A DNA stretch of 9,398 nt from an uncultured Clostridia bacterium (GCA_947632525.1 CANRPQ010000049.1:1-9398); one strand, 5' to 3'; positions 1 to 6,114 are shown, numbered from the stretch's first letter. A program made the numbers and translations. Notes: generated by a model from the sequence alone, not told the origin.

Positions 1-13
1 ATAATATTTTGTC

Positions 14-43
14 TTAGTAAATTTTGCTATTGTTTGGTATAAT
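14..43 (+). promoter_or_regulatory. Possible extended -10 promoter pointing into the structured element
   Basis: TGGTATAAT at 35-43 is a perfect extended -10 (TGn followed by TATAAT). The -35 is poor: TTAGTA at 14-19 with an 18-nt spacer. Extended -10 promoters tolerate a weak -35. The predicted start, near 50, lies about ten bases before the long inverted repeat at 61-180, and no protein-coding frame on + follows it, so any transcript would be a short non-coding RNA. In DNA this AT-rich a chance match is possible. Confidence 0.4.
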
Positions 44-60
44 TAGCTATTTTGTTATAC

Positions 61-180
61 GCAAAATGTTGTATATATCTTTTTTAAGTGGAACGAGGTA
101 TAGGGAATGCCTGAAAGGCAAGGGACCCTGTAGTGGATCGTCCGAAGTGGAACGTAAAAAGATATATACAACATTTTAGC
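61..180 (+). repeat. Long-stem inverted repeat with a folded G-rich core (candidate structured RNA or MITE-like element)
   Basis: Bases 63-84 are perfectly complementary to 156-177 (22 bp). One unpaired A at 178 is followed by two more pairs (61-62 with 179-180). The 71-nt core is much richer in G and C than its surroundings and folds further: 100-105 pairs with 126-131, and inside that TGCCT (108-112) pairs with AGGCA (116-120), with an asymmetric internal loop AA / AGGGA. The core carries three copies of the 10-mer WAGTGGAWCG, at 86-95, 131-140 and 145-154. The tetramer ATAC flanks both ends (57-60 and 181-184), as a short target-site duplication would. The element starts seven bases past the stop codon of the MEDS-like gene on the opposite strand. 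No transposase or reading frame is present. I do not recognise it as a known riboswitch or ribozyme. Strand is uncertain; + is chosen because of the upstream promoter-like sequence. Confidence 0.7.
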
Positions 181-186
181 ATACTT

Positions 187-702
187 TTAATTTGCTTTTT
201 CATATCCTTCAAATACTTCTGAAATTTCTCTTTCTCCAGAAGTATTTAAAATTCTATCATGATTATTTAATATTTCTACAATGTTATGATTAAATTCTGT
301 TACTTCAAAAAAATTAATAATTTTTATATTTTTTACTTTTGATTTGTTTATCCATTTTTCAATATTTGCATTGTTTTTTTCTATATAATCCTTGCACCCA
401 TTAATTAAAATAATATTACTATTATTATAATCTATTTGTTGTTTTAATATATTTGATATGTCACTATATTTTTTAGACTTAGTATTATTCCAATTTATTG
501 ATAAAATTTGTTCTGCATTTTCTATATTTAATTTTTTTATTAAAGTTTTTATGTTTTCTTCTATATCACTTTCTAAAATAGTTAGTATTCTTTCTCCTTT
601 TTTAACTTTTTTACTGATGTATGGTAAAATCATAGTTGCTAAATGCCATTGGCTCACATAAAAACTACATAGTTTTTCAAATTTTCTATCCTCTTTTTTC
701 AT
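187..702 (-). CDS. Single-domain MEDS-like (DcmR-type sensory) protein
   Basis: A 171-residue soluble protein with no signal peptide or membrane segment. The N-terminal stretch around residues 11-45 (LCSFYVSQWHLATMILPYI, then KKGERILTI) resembles the start of MEDS domains, which open with a short 'hxxxFY...' strand, a helix ending in PFI/PYI and a 'GERxLxI' strand. The alternating strands and helices that follow (NIILINGCKDYI at 96-107, IKIINFFEVTEF at 127-138) fit that fold. MEDS domains are thought to be small-molecule or redox sensors and are often joined to an output domain; none is attached here. ATG is chosen because AAAGGGG lies about nine bases upstream. The gene diverges from spoIIR and has a good sigma-A-type promoter and a Spo0A-like box upstream. 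A role in sporulation signalling is inference from position only. The family call rests on pattern resemblance. Confidence 0.6.
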   Translation of the reverse strand: MKKEDRKFEKLCSFYVSQWHLATMILPYISKKVKKGERILTILESDIEENIKTLIKKLNIENAEQILSINWNNTKSKKYSDISNILKQQIDYNNSNIILINGCKDYIEKNNANIEKWINKSKVKNIKIINFFEVTEFNHNIVEILNNHDRILNTSGEREISEVFEGYEKAN

Positions 703-741
703 TTGAAACAGCCCCTTTATTTTTGTTTTCCTTATTGGAAA

Positions 742-770
742 ATTTTACCATTTTTATTTACGGAAGTCAA
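742..770 (-). promoter_or_regulatory. Sigma-A-type promoter of the MEDS-like gene
   Basis: Read on the minus strand, TTGACT (765-770) and TAAAAT (742-747) are separated by exactly 17 bases. Each hexamer matches the consensus at 5 of 6 positions. The predicted start, near 735, gives a leader of about 33 nt before the ATG at 702, containing the AAAGGGG ribosome binding site. Confidence 0.7.
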
Positions 771-799
771 GCTTTTAAGCAATGAATCGTGCGTGTTTA

Positions 800-808
800 T
801 TCGACATT
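800..808 (-). promoter_or_regulatory. Partial Spo0A box between the MEDS-like gene and spoIIR
   Basis: On the minus strand this reads AATGTCGAA, matching the Spo0A box consensus TTTGTCGAA at 7 of 9 positions, including the TGTCGAA core. It lies about 30 bp upstream of the -35 of the MEDS-like gene and about 125 bp upstream of the spoIIR start. It could serve the MEDS promoter. Bacillus spoIIR is under sigma-F, so direct Spo0A control of spoIIR is less expected. The two perfect boxes elsewhere in this window make a functional site here more credible. Confidence 0.45.
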
Positions 809-931
809 AAATTCCTTTTAATTTTTTATTATAGTTATATTTAGAAAAAATTTTTTTCCAGTAATGTATATTTTTTTTAATTTAGTTAATAATTTTATTA
901 AACTCAAAATTTTGATATACGGAGGATAAAA

Positions 932-1579
932 ATGAAAATTTTTAAAAATTATACTTTTAAGAGAATTATTGTTTTATTGTTATTACTAACATTGTTTGTT
1001 ATATTTTCAGCAATTTCTTATGTGAGTGCTGTTTCAAGAGATATTGCAAATAGTGTATTTCGTTTGCATGTTATAGCAAATAGTGATAAAGAAGAAGATC
1101 AAATTTTAAAATTAAAGGTGCGTGATAGTCTTCTTTCTTATATGAATGATTTAACTAAAAATTGTTCTTCTAAGCAAGAAGTAATTCAAATTGCTAAAGA
1201 ACATGAAGAAGATTTTAAACAAATTGCTGAAAATACAATTATTGAAAATGGTTTTTCATATCCGGTTTCTATTGAAATTGGTGATACTGATTTTCCAACC
1301 AAAACTTATGGAGATATTTCGTTACCAGCAGGAACTTATGATGCATTAAAGGTTAAAATTGGAGAAGCAAACGGTAAAAATTGGTGGTGTGTAATGTTCC
1401 CCCCTCTTTGTTTTATTGATGTAAGTTCTGGTATAGTTCCAGATGAATCCAAAGAAGAAATTAAAGAAAATTTAAATGATGAAGAATATGATTTGATTAG
1501 TAAAACTGACAATAGTCAAATTAATTTCAAATTTAAATTAATTGAATTTTTTCAAAATTTAAGATTAGGACAAAATTAA
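932..1579 (+). CDS. spoIIR: Stage II sporulation protein R (SpoIIR)
   Basis: SpoIIR is made in the forespore and exported to the intermembrane space. There it triggers the mother-cell protease SpoIIGA to cleave pro-sigma-E, coupling mother-cell gene expression to the forespore. The 215-residue protein has a basic start and one hydrophobic export segment (about 11-33). Hallmark family blocks follow: FRLHVIANSDKEEDQ (43-57), LKLKVRDSLL (59-68), FPTKTYGDISLPAGTYDALKV (121-141) and the Trp/Cys-rich GKNWWCVMFPPLCFID (148-163). Length is normal for the family. GGAGG (921-925) stands six bases before the ATG. I could not find a convincing sigma-F promoter in the T-rich 150 bp upstream. The gene is followed by an inverted repeat and then murA; spoIIR near murA is also familiar from Bacillus. 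Confidence 0.95.
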   Translation: MKIFKNYTFKRIIVLLLLLTLFVIFSAISYVSAVSRDIANSVFRLHVIANSDKEEDQILKLKVRDSLLSYMNDLTKNCSSKQEVIQIAKEHEEDFKQIAENTIIENGFSYPVSIEIGDTDFPTKTYGDISLPAGTYDALKVKIGEANGKNWWCVMFPPLCFIDVSSGIVPDESKEEIKENLNDEEYDLISKTDNSQINFKFKLIEFFQNLRLGQN

Positions 1580-1597
1580 TTTTAAACTATTTAAGTT

Positions 1598-1698
1598 AAA
1601 ACTCCTGTAATTTGATAGTTTTATATTTCACATTGAATATTATACGAAGTATTCTAGTATATTACTCCCATTTTAAACTATCATATTATAAGAGTTTT
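1598..1698. repeat. Imperfect 24-bp inverted repeat between spoIIR and murA
   Basis: Arm 1598-1621 pairs with 1675-1698 across 24 positions with two mismatches (1605/1691 and 1612/1684) and one G-U pair; the loop is 53 nt. The right arm ends in a T-run (1695-1699) followed by TTATATTA, so it may work as an unusually long terminator for spoIIR. The large loop is atypical for a terminator, and the architecture (arms over 20 bp, total about 100 bp) also recalls a MITE-like or other structured element. It differs in sequence from the repeat at 61-180. Confidence 0.6.
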
Positions 1699-1739
1699 TA
1701 TTATATTATTTCTCTATTAAAATTTTTACAGTCCAATAC

Positions 1740-1768
1740 TTGTCAAATGCAATAAACTATGGTATAAA
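1740..1768 (+). promoter_or_regulatory. Sigma-A-type promoter of murA
   Basis: TTGTCA (1740-1745) and TATAAA (1763-1768) are spaced by exactly 17 bases, each 5 of 6 to consensus. The predicted start, near 1775, gives a leader of about 36 nt before the TTG at 1811. It lies downstream of the inverted repeat, so murA is probably transcribed independently of spoIIR. Confidence 0.7.
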
Positions 1769-1810
1769 AAGATTGATAAAAAAGTTTTTTGAAATTGGGG
1801 GTTGTTCATC

Positions 1811-3076
1811 TTGGATAAATTAGTAATAAATGGACCAACAAAGTTAAAAGGAGAAGTAACAATTAGTGGTGCAAAAAATGCAGCTGTCGCTATTTTACCC
1901 GCAGCTTTGCTAATAGACGGCGTTTGTAAAATTGAAAATTTACCCAATATTAGTGATGTAAGAACTTACTGTGAAATACTAGAAAAGCTTGGTGCTAAAA
2001 TTAAATGGTTTTCAGATAATGAAATAGAAATAGATGCTAGAAATATTGATTGTACACAAGCTCCATTAGATATGACTAGCAAATTTAGAGCTTCTTATTA
2101 TTTATTAGGTTCTCTTTTGGGAAGATGTGGAACAGCAGAAGTTGGAATTCCTGGCGGATGTAATTTGGGTGCTAGACCAATTGATCAGCATATTAAAGCA
2201 TTTGAATCTCTTGGTGCAAAAGTAGATGTATCTCAAGGAAAAATCTCAGCAAAGGTAAAGAAATTAATAGGAAATTCTATATATATGGACGTTGTTTCTG
2301 TAGGTGCTACAATCAATGCTATTCTTGTAAGTGTTTTAGCAGAGGGCACTACAACTATCGATAACGCTGCTAAAGAGCCTCATATTGTTGACGTTGCAAA
2401 CTTTTTAAATACTATGGGTGCAGATATTCGTGGAGCTGGTACTGATGTTATTAAGATTAATGGTGTAAAAAAACTACATGGTGATTGCACTTATTCTGTA
2501 GTTCCAGATCAGATAGAAGCTGGTACTTTTATGCTAGCTGCTGTTGCATCTAAAGGTGACATCTTAATAAAAAATTGTATTCCAGAGCATTTAGATTGTA
2601 TAACTGCCAAGATTATTGAAATAGGTGGAAATGTAGAAGATTTAGGAGATTCTATTCGTGTTTCAATGAATAAAAGGCCAAATAAAGCTACAATTAAAAC
2701 ATTACCATATCCTGGATATCCTACTGATTTACAACCACAAATGGGTGTTGTTCTTTCTATTGCAGATGGAACAAGTATTATAAATGAAAGTATATGGGAT
2801 TCTAGATTTCAATATACTTGTGAGTTAAACAAAATGGGAGCTAAAATTACAGATCAGGGAAAAACTGCTGTATTTGAAGGGGTTAAAAATTTAACAGGTG
2901 CCCCTGTTTATGCAACTGATTTAAGAGCAGGCGCAGCTTTAATTATAGCAGGAAATATTGCAGATGGTGAAACACAGTTATATAATTTGCAGCACATTGA
3001 CAGAGGATATGAAAATATAGAAGAAAAGTTTAGAAGTTTAGGTGCTAAAATTCAAAGAATTTGTGAACCAGACTAA
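1811..3076 (+). CDS. murA: UDP-N-acetylglucosamine 1-carboxyvinyltransferase (MurA)
   Basis: MurA transfers enolpyruvate from phosphoenolpyruvate to UDP-GlcNAc, the first committed cytoplasmic step of peptidoglycan synthesis, and is the target of fosfomycin. The 421-residue protein has the two-domain EPT fold. Visible active-site motifs are SGAKNA (Lys22-Asn23), GIPGGCNLGARPIDQH with the catalytic cysteine that fosfomycin modifies (Cys117), YPTDLQ (Asp306, general acid/base) and TDLRAGAALIIAG near the C-terminus. The start is TTG. An upstream in-frame TTG at 1802 would add three residues, but it directly abuts the GGGGG ribosome binding site (1797-1801). From 1811 the spacing is nine bases, the protein begins MDKLVI as MurAs usually do, and Lys22/Asn23 match Escherichia coli numbering. 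Which Gram-positive paralogue (MurA1 or MurA2) cannot be told from here. Confidence 0.96.
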   Translation: MDKLVINGPTKLKGEVTISGAKNAAVAILPAALLIDGVCKIENLPNISDVRTYCEILEKLGAKIKWFSDNEIEIDARNIDCTQAPLDMTSKFRASYYLLGSLLGRCGTAEVGIPGGCNLGARPIDQHIKAFESLGAKVDVSQGKISAKVKKLIGNSIYMDVVSVGATINAILVSVLAEGTTTIDNAAKEPHIVDVANFLNTMGADIRGAGTDVIKINGVKKLHGDCTYSVVPDQIEAGTFMLAAVASKGDILIKNCIPEHLDCITAKIIEIGGNVEDLGDSIRVSMNKRPNKATIKTLPYPGYPTDLQPQMGVVLSIADGTSIINESIWDSRFQYTCELNKMGAKITDQGKTAVFEGVKNLTGAPVYATDLRAGAALIIAGNIADGETQLYNLQHIDRGYENIEEKFRSLGAKIQRICEPD

Positions 3077-3087
3077 AATATATTTAC

Positions 3088-3118
3088 TAGAAAAGCAAAA
3101 TAATATTTTGCTTTTCTA
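3088..3118 (+). terminator. Hairpin between murA and walJ, probable terminator
   Basis: A perfect 14-bp stem (3088-3101 with 3105-3118) with a 3-nt loop begins 11 bases after the murA stop. The tail is AATTTTG, a short U-run, so termination may be partial. Because no clear promoter follows before the WalJ-type gene, read-through may supply its transcription. Confidence 0.65.
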
Positions 3119-3158
3119 ATTTTGAAATAATAAATTTTGCAAAGGATTGAATACATAA

Positions 3159-3959
3159 ATGTTAAAATTTTGTAGTTTATATAGTGGTAGTAGTGGAAAT
3201 AGTTTATTTATAGAAACACCTAATACCAAAATTTTAATTGATGCAGGAGAAAGTAGTAAAAAAATAGAAAATGCATTGAATAGCATAAATGTAGATGTTA
3301 GTGATATTGATGCTATTTTAGTTACACATGAACATTCTGATCATATTAAAGGTTTAGGTACATTATCCAAAAAATTTAATATACCTGTTTATGCAAATCA
3401 AGAAACTTGGGATGCTATGCCGGACACGTCTCAAAAAATACAAGCATCAATGCAAAATCAATTTAAAGCATATGAAAAATTTGATATTGGTGATTTAAAG
3501 GTGCTTCCTTTTAAAATACCACATGATGCCGCAAATCCATGTGGTTTTAATTTGTTTTATAATAATCAAAAAATCAGTATTGCTACTGATTTAGGTCATA
3601 TGGATTACGATTTGATTAAGTATTTAGATGAAAGTAGTTTTATTTTATTAGAGGCAAATTATGATGCAAATATTTTAAAGTGCTCTAAATATCCCTATCT
3701 ATTAAAGCAAAGGATTGCTGGGCCTAATGGTCATTTATCCAATGAAATGGCTGGTAAAACAGTTTCATACTTAATGAAAAGTGGATTAAATAGAGTAATG
3801 CTTGGGCATTTAAGTAAGGAAAATAATTTTCCTGAGCTAGCTTATCAAACAGTTATTGATGAACTTTGTAATGAAAATTTTAATGAAAATCAGCTAAATA
3901 TGAGTGTGGCAAGTAGAACTAATCCTAGTAATGTTATTGTTTTAGATGAAGTAGGTTGA
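3159..3959 (+). CDS. walJ: WalJ/YycJ-type metallo-beta-lactamase-fold hydrolase
   Basis: A 266-residue cytoplasmic metallohydrolase. The opening FCSLYSGSSGNSLFIE is typical of the YycJ/WalJ group. The metal-binding HxHxDH motif is at residues 57-62 (THEHSDHIKG). Further likely ligands are His122 (IPHDAANP), Asp144 in IATDLGH, His192 (NGHLSNE) and His217 (LGHLSKEN). In Bacillus the gene lies in the walRK operon and has been linked to cell-wall and DNA-replication coordination, with proposed 5'-3' exonuclease activity. Here walR and walK are not adjacent; the neighbours are murA and rlmH, and yycJ near rlmH is also known from Bacillus. AAAGGA (3141-3146) lies 12 bases before the ATG, rather far for a ribosome binding site. 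The family is clear, the substrate is not. Confidence 0.88.
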   Translation: MLKFCSLYSGSSGNSLFIETPNTKILIDAGESSKKIENALNSINVDVSDIDAILVTHEHSDHIKGLGTLSKKFNIPVYANQETWDAMPDTSQKIQASMQNQFKAYEKFDIGDLKVLPFKIPHDAANPCGFNLFYNNQKISIATDLGHMDYDLIKYLDESSFILLEANYDANILKCSKYPYLLKQRIAGPNGHLSNEMAGKTVSYLMKSGLNRVMLGHLSKENNFPELAYQTVIDELCNENFNENQLNMSVASRTNPSNVIVLDEVG

Positions 3960-3981
3960 TTTTATTTTTGGAGAATTTATT

Positions 3982-4464
3982 ATGTTACATATTGAAATTA
4001 TTTGTGTTGGAAAATTAAAAGAAAGTTATCTAAAGGATGCTATTGCTGAGTATTCTAAAAGGTTATCTAAATATTGTTATTGTAAAATTATAGAATTACC
4101 AGATGAGAAGCTACCTACTCCACTATGTGAGGCAGATAAAAATAAAGTGATAGAAAAAGAAAGTAATAATATATTAAATCATATTAAAGAAAATAGTTAT
4201 GTTATTGCTTTAGATTTGAAAGGAAAGCAATATTCTTCAGAAGAATTTTCAGAAAAATTATCTAATATTACTTTAAATGAAAATTCACATATTACTTTTT
4301 TAATCGGTGGTACTTTAGGTATATCAAAAGAGTTATTAGCTAAAGCAAACGAACTTATTTGCTTTTCTAAAATGACTTTTCCTCATCAATTAATTCGTGT
4401 ATTTTTGTTAGAGCAATTATTTCGTAGCTTCAAAATTCAAAATAACGAAACTTATCATAGATAA
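3982..4464 (+). CDS. rlmH: 23S rRNA (pseudouridine1915-N3)-methyltransferase RlmH
   Basis: RlmH is a SPOUT-class methyltransferase that uses S-adenosylmethionine to methylate pseudouridine 1915 in helix 69 of 23S rRNA, in assembled 70S ribosomes. The 160-residue length is the family norm. Recognisable features are the start IEIICVGKLKESYLKDA, the SAM-binding knot loop FLIGGTLGIS (106-115), the near-invariant MTFPHQLIRVFLLEQLFRSFKI (131-152) and the C-terminal YHR that reaches the target base. GGAGA (3970-3974) stands seven bases before the ATG, and the 22-base gap after walJ indicates co-transcription. The strand switch follows: the next genes converge on it. Confidence 0.96.
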   Translation: MLHIEIICVGKLKESYLKDAIAEYSKRLSKYCYCKIIELPDEKLPTPLCEADKNKVIEKESNNILNHIKENSYVIALDLKGKQYSSEEFSEKLSNITLNENSHITFLIGGTLGISKELLAKANELICFSKMTFPHQLIRVFLLEQLFRSFKIQNNETYHR

Positions 4465-4488
4465 AATTAATTATTTAATATATTGAAA

Positions 4489-4639
4489 TGTAGAGGAGAA
4501 TTCCTAAAAAAAGAAAACATAATAATATCTTTTTTGAATAAATCGGGGGCTTTAATATAAAAAAGATAGGTTTCTAAAATATGTCAGGGGTGACTCAAGA
4601 GAATACCATAAATAAAATAAAAAATAATTCTCCCCTACA
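4489..4639. repeat. 151-bp element with terminal inverted repeats and internal hairpins in the convergent region after rlmH
   Basis: The ends 4489-4502 and 4626-4639 are complementary at 13 of 14 positions (mismatch 4494/4634). Inside are a 10-bp stem (4526-4535 with 4559-4568) that encloses a smaller TAAA/TTTA stem topped by TCGGGGGC (4543-4550), and a short hairpin GTCA-GGGG-TGAC (4583-4594). Two single-stranded G-runs in otherwise A/T-only DNA stand out. There is no reading frame of note. It could be the rlmH terminator region, a structured RNA or a remnant of a small mobile element. A competing 7-bp hairpin (4636-4642 with 4654-4660) overlaps its right end. I do not recognise it. Confidence 0.55.
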
Positions 4640-4672
4640 AAATTAAAATCGCGTTTTGTAAAGTAATATTTA

Positions 4673-4801
4673 TTATTCAGAAATTTTTTTTATTATGTGC
4701 TTAGCACATATATAAGAAATTAAATTTTTAAGAATAAAATAAAAAGAAAAAAATAATATTACTAAAAATATTAAAAGAATAATAATTAAGTTTAGAATCA
4801 T
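4673..4801 (-). CDS. Small single-span membrane protein, 42 aa, unrecognised
   Basis: A short frame with complete expression signals. It begins with ATG at 4801, preceded at six bases by AAAGGA on the minus strand, and lies 35-40 bases downstream of a near-perfect sigma-A promoter (4839-4867). The predicted 42 residues are MILNLIIILLIFLVILFFSF, then a tail containing KNLISYICAKHIIKKISE. Residues 2-24 form one strongly hydrophobic span and the C-terminal third is basic (five Lys, one His, one Cys), predicting a small inner-membrane protein with a cytoplasmic basic tail. It follows spmB on the same strand after 74 bases. A 7-bp hairpin (4694-4700 with 4704-4710) lies within its last third. Function is unknown; a link to spore maturation would be inference from position. 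T-rich DNA encodes hydrophobic peptides by chance, so the promoter and ribosome binding site carry the case. Confidence 0.6.
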   Translation of the reverse strand: MILNLIIILLIFLVILFFSFYFILKNLISYICAKHIIKKISE

Positions 4802-4838
4802 AACTTGTCCTTTCTGTCTAGATTTTTAATGTATTTTC

Positions 4839-4867
4839 ATATTACTACCATTTTTATCAATTGTCAA
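4839..4867 (-). promoter_or_regulatory. Near-consensus sigma-A promoter of the 42-aa membrane protein gene
   Basis: On the minus strand a perfect TTGACA (4862-4867) is followed after exactly 17 bases by TAATAT (4839-4844), 5 of 6. The -35 lies nine bases past the spmB stop codon. The predicted start is near 4832. A weak Spo0A-like sequence, TTTGTCGTG (4877-4885 on the minus strand, 7 of 9), overlaps the spmB stop and lies just upstream of the -35. Confidence 0.75.
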
Positions 4868-4875
4868 CAAAAACT

Positions 4876-5403
4876 TCACGACAAAACTTGACATATTATG
4901 ACAGAAGCAATCATTCCTGCTAAATCAGCAAGTAATGCAGCTAATAATACAAATCTAATTTTCTTTACTTTGATGCATGCTGTATAAATAGCAATTGTAT
5001 AAAAGGTTGTTTCCGTTGAACCCATGATAACAGATGTTATCATACCAATTGTTGTGTCTGTTCCATATTTTTGCATAATATCTACTGCTACTCCCATTGA
5101 TGCACTTCCTGAAATAGGTCTTAACATAGCAAGTGGAAGAATTTGACTTGGAATTTTAAGTAAATTAGTTATTGGTGATATTAGATTAATAATAAAATCT
5201 AAAATTCCAGAATTACGTAATGCTCCAACAGCTAAAAAAATTCCTATTAATGTTGGAAATAAGTTAATTACTATTTTTATTCCTTCTTTTGCACCTTCCA
5301 AAAAAATATCAAATATTTTTTTCTTTTCTTTTATTCCATAAAATATTATAATTAAAATAATAATCGGAATTGCAGATGCTGACAAATAATTAACAATTTG
5401 CAT
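4876..5403 (-). CDS. spmB: Spore maturation protein B (SpmB)
   Basis: A 175-residue polytopic membrane protein of the nucleoside-recognition (Gate) domain family. With SpmA it is needed in Bacillus and Clostridium for full dehydration of the spore core and hence heat resistance; the transported substrate is not established. About four hydrophobic segments are visible (near 10-23, 44-62, 86-105 and 150-172). The family blocks LAMLRPISGSASMGV (91-105) and IMGSTETTFYTIAIY (126-140) are intact. It begins one base after the spmA stop, with its ribosome binding site (AAGAGG) inside the end of spmA, so the two are translationally coupled. Length is normal. Confidence 0.95.
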   Translation of the reverse strand: MQIVNYLSASAIPIIILIIIFYGIKEKKKIFDIFLEGAKEGIKIVINLFPTLIGIFLAVGALRNSGILDFIINLISPITNLLKIPSQILPLAMLRPISGSASMGVAVDIMQKYGTDTTIGMITSVIMGSTETTFYTIAIYTACIKVKKIRFVLLAALLADLAGMIASVIICQVLS

Positions 5404-5404
5404 G

Positions 5405-5980
5405 TTAAAACCTCTTCATTAAAATTTTAGTTGCAGTAATTCCAACAATTGCAGCTATTACCGTAGCAATCCACACTTGTAGAATAATGTTACTTGGTGC
5501 ATTTGACCCTAAAGAACTTCTAATTGCCATTACATTTGTTGGTATAAGTTGCAAAGATGCTGTATTTAATACAATAAACATGGCCATAGAATTAGTTAAA
5601 GTATCTTTATTTTTATTATCTTCTTGCATTGTTTCCATTGCTTTCAGTCCTAGTGGTGTAGCAGCATTTCCTAATCCCAACAGGTTTGCTACTATATTCA
5701 TAGAAATTTCTTCTTTAGCTTTTTGATTGTTTTTTAGTTCTGGAAATAGAAAGCGAATTATAGGCTGTAATAGCTTGGTTAATTTCGTCATTAAACTAGT
5801 TTGTTTTGCTATATTAATAATTCCATTCCATAAACAAATAGTTCCAAAAAAGGTAATGGTTAGTTCTACAGCAGATGCACTAGATTCAAAAATTCCATTA
5901 CTTGTTTGTTCTATGTTTCCTGATACTAGAGCATATATAAATGAAATTATAATAAATGCAGGCCAAATAGCATTTAGCAT
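5405..5980 (-). CDS. spmA: Spore maturation protein A (SpmA)
   Basis: A 191-residue membrane protein and partner of SpmB in spore-core dehydration. Hydrophobic spans lie near 4-20, 36-57, 133-150 and 166-185. The conserved block MNIVANLLGLGNAATPLGLKAM (94-115) and the following MAMFIVLNTASLQLIPTNVMAIRS (132-155) are characteristic of SpmA. The ribosome binding site GGAAGGG (5990-5996) precedes the ATG by nine bases. In Bacillus the spmAB operon is under mother-cell sigma-E. I see no clear sigma-E promoter in the very T-rich upstream DNA, though a perfect Spo0A box at 6106-6114 lies in the shared region with abrB. Confidence 0.95.
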   Translation of the reverse strand: MLNAIWPAFIIISFIYALVSGNIEQTSNGIFESSASAVELTITFFGTICLWNGIINIAKQTSLMTKLTKLLQPIIRFLFPELKNNQKAKEEISMNIVANLLGLGNAATPLGLKAMETMQEDNKNKDTLTNSMAMFIVLNTASLQLIPTNVMAIRSSLGSNAPSNIILQVWIATVIAAIVGITATKILMKRF

Positions 5981-6105
5981 ATTTTATATCCCTTCCATAT
6001 TTATCTTTTTTCTATCCTATTCCTCTATTTTTATTTTATTACTTGTTTTATCATTAAAATTTAATTATTTATTTTATTATTTCCTTATTTTTATTTTTAT
6101 TAAAT

Positions 6106-6114
6106 TTCGACAAA
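6106..6114 (-). promoter_or_regulatory. Perfect Spo0A box, spmA-proximal
   Basis: On the minus strand this reads TTTGTCGAA, a 9 of 9 match to the Spo0A box. It is in inverted orientation to the box at 6205-6213; the two share the 12-mer AAATTTGTCGAA and their start bases are 99 bp apart. It lies about 50 bp upstream of the abrB -35 and about 125 bp upstream of the spmA start, so it may serve either gene or assist repression of abrB. Confidence 0.75.

Noticed and set aside
61..180. Known riboswitch, T-box, ribozyme or CRISPR repeat at the long-stem element
   Set aside because: Signature sequences of the classes I know (for example the T-box AGGGUGGNACCGCG or hammerhead CUGAUGA/GAAA) are absent, and no regularly spaced repeat-spacer pattern exists.
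458..661. Plus-strand frame opposite the MEDS-like gene
   Set aside because: Antisense shadow of a T-rich complement; hydrophobic by composition, no ribosome binding site, and the opposite strand has a coherent protein with promoter.
703..931. Sigma-F promoter for spoIIR
   Set aside because: Expected from Bacillus, but no pairing of a GTATA-like -35 with a GGnnAnAnT-like -10 at proper spacing was found in the T-rich leader.
1726..1947. Minus-strand frame over the start of murA
   Set aside because: Shadow of the conserved murA N-terminus with no independent signals.
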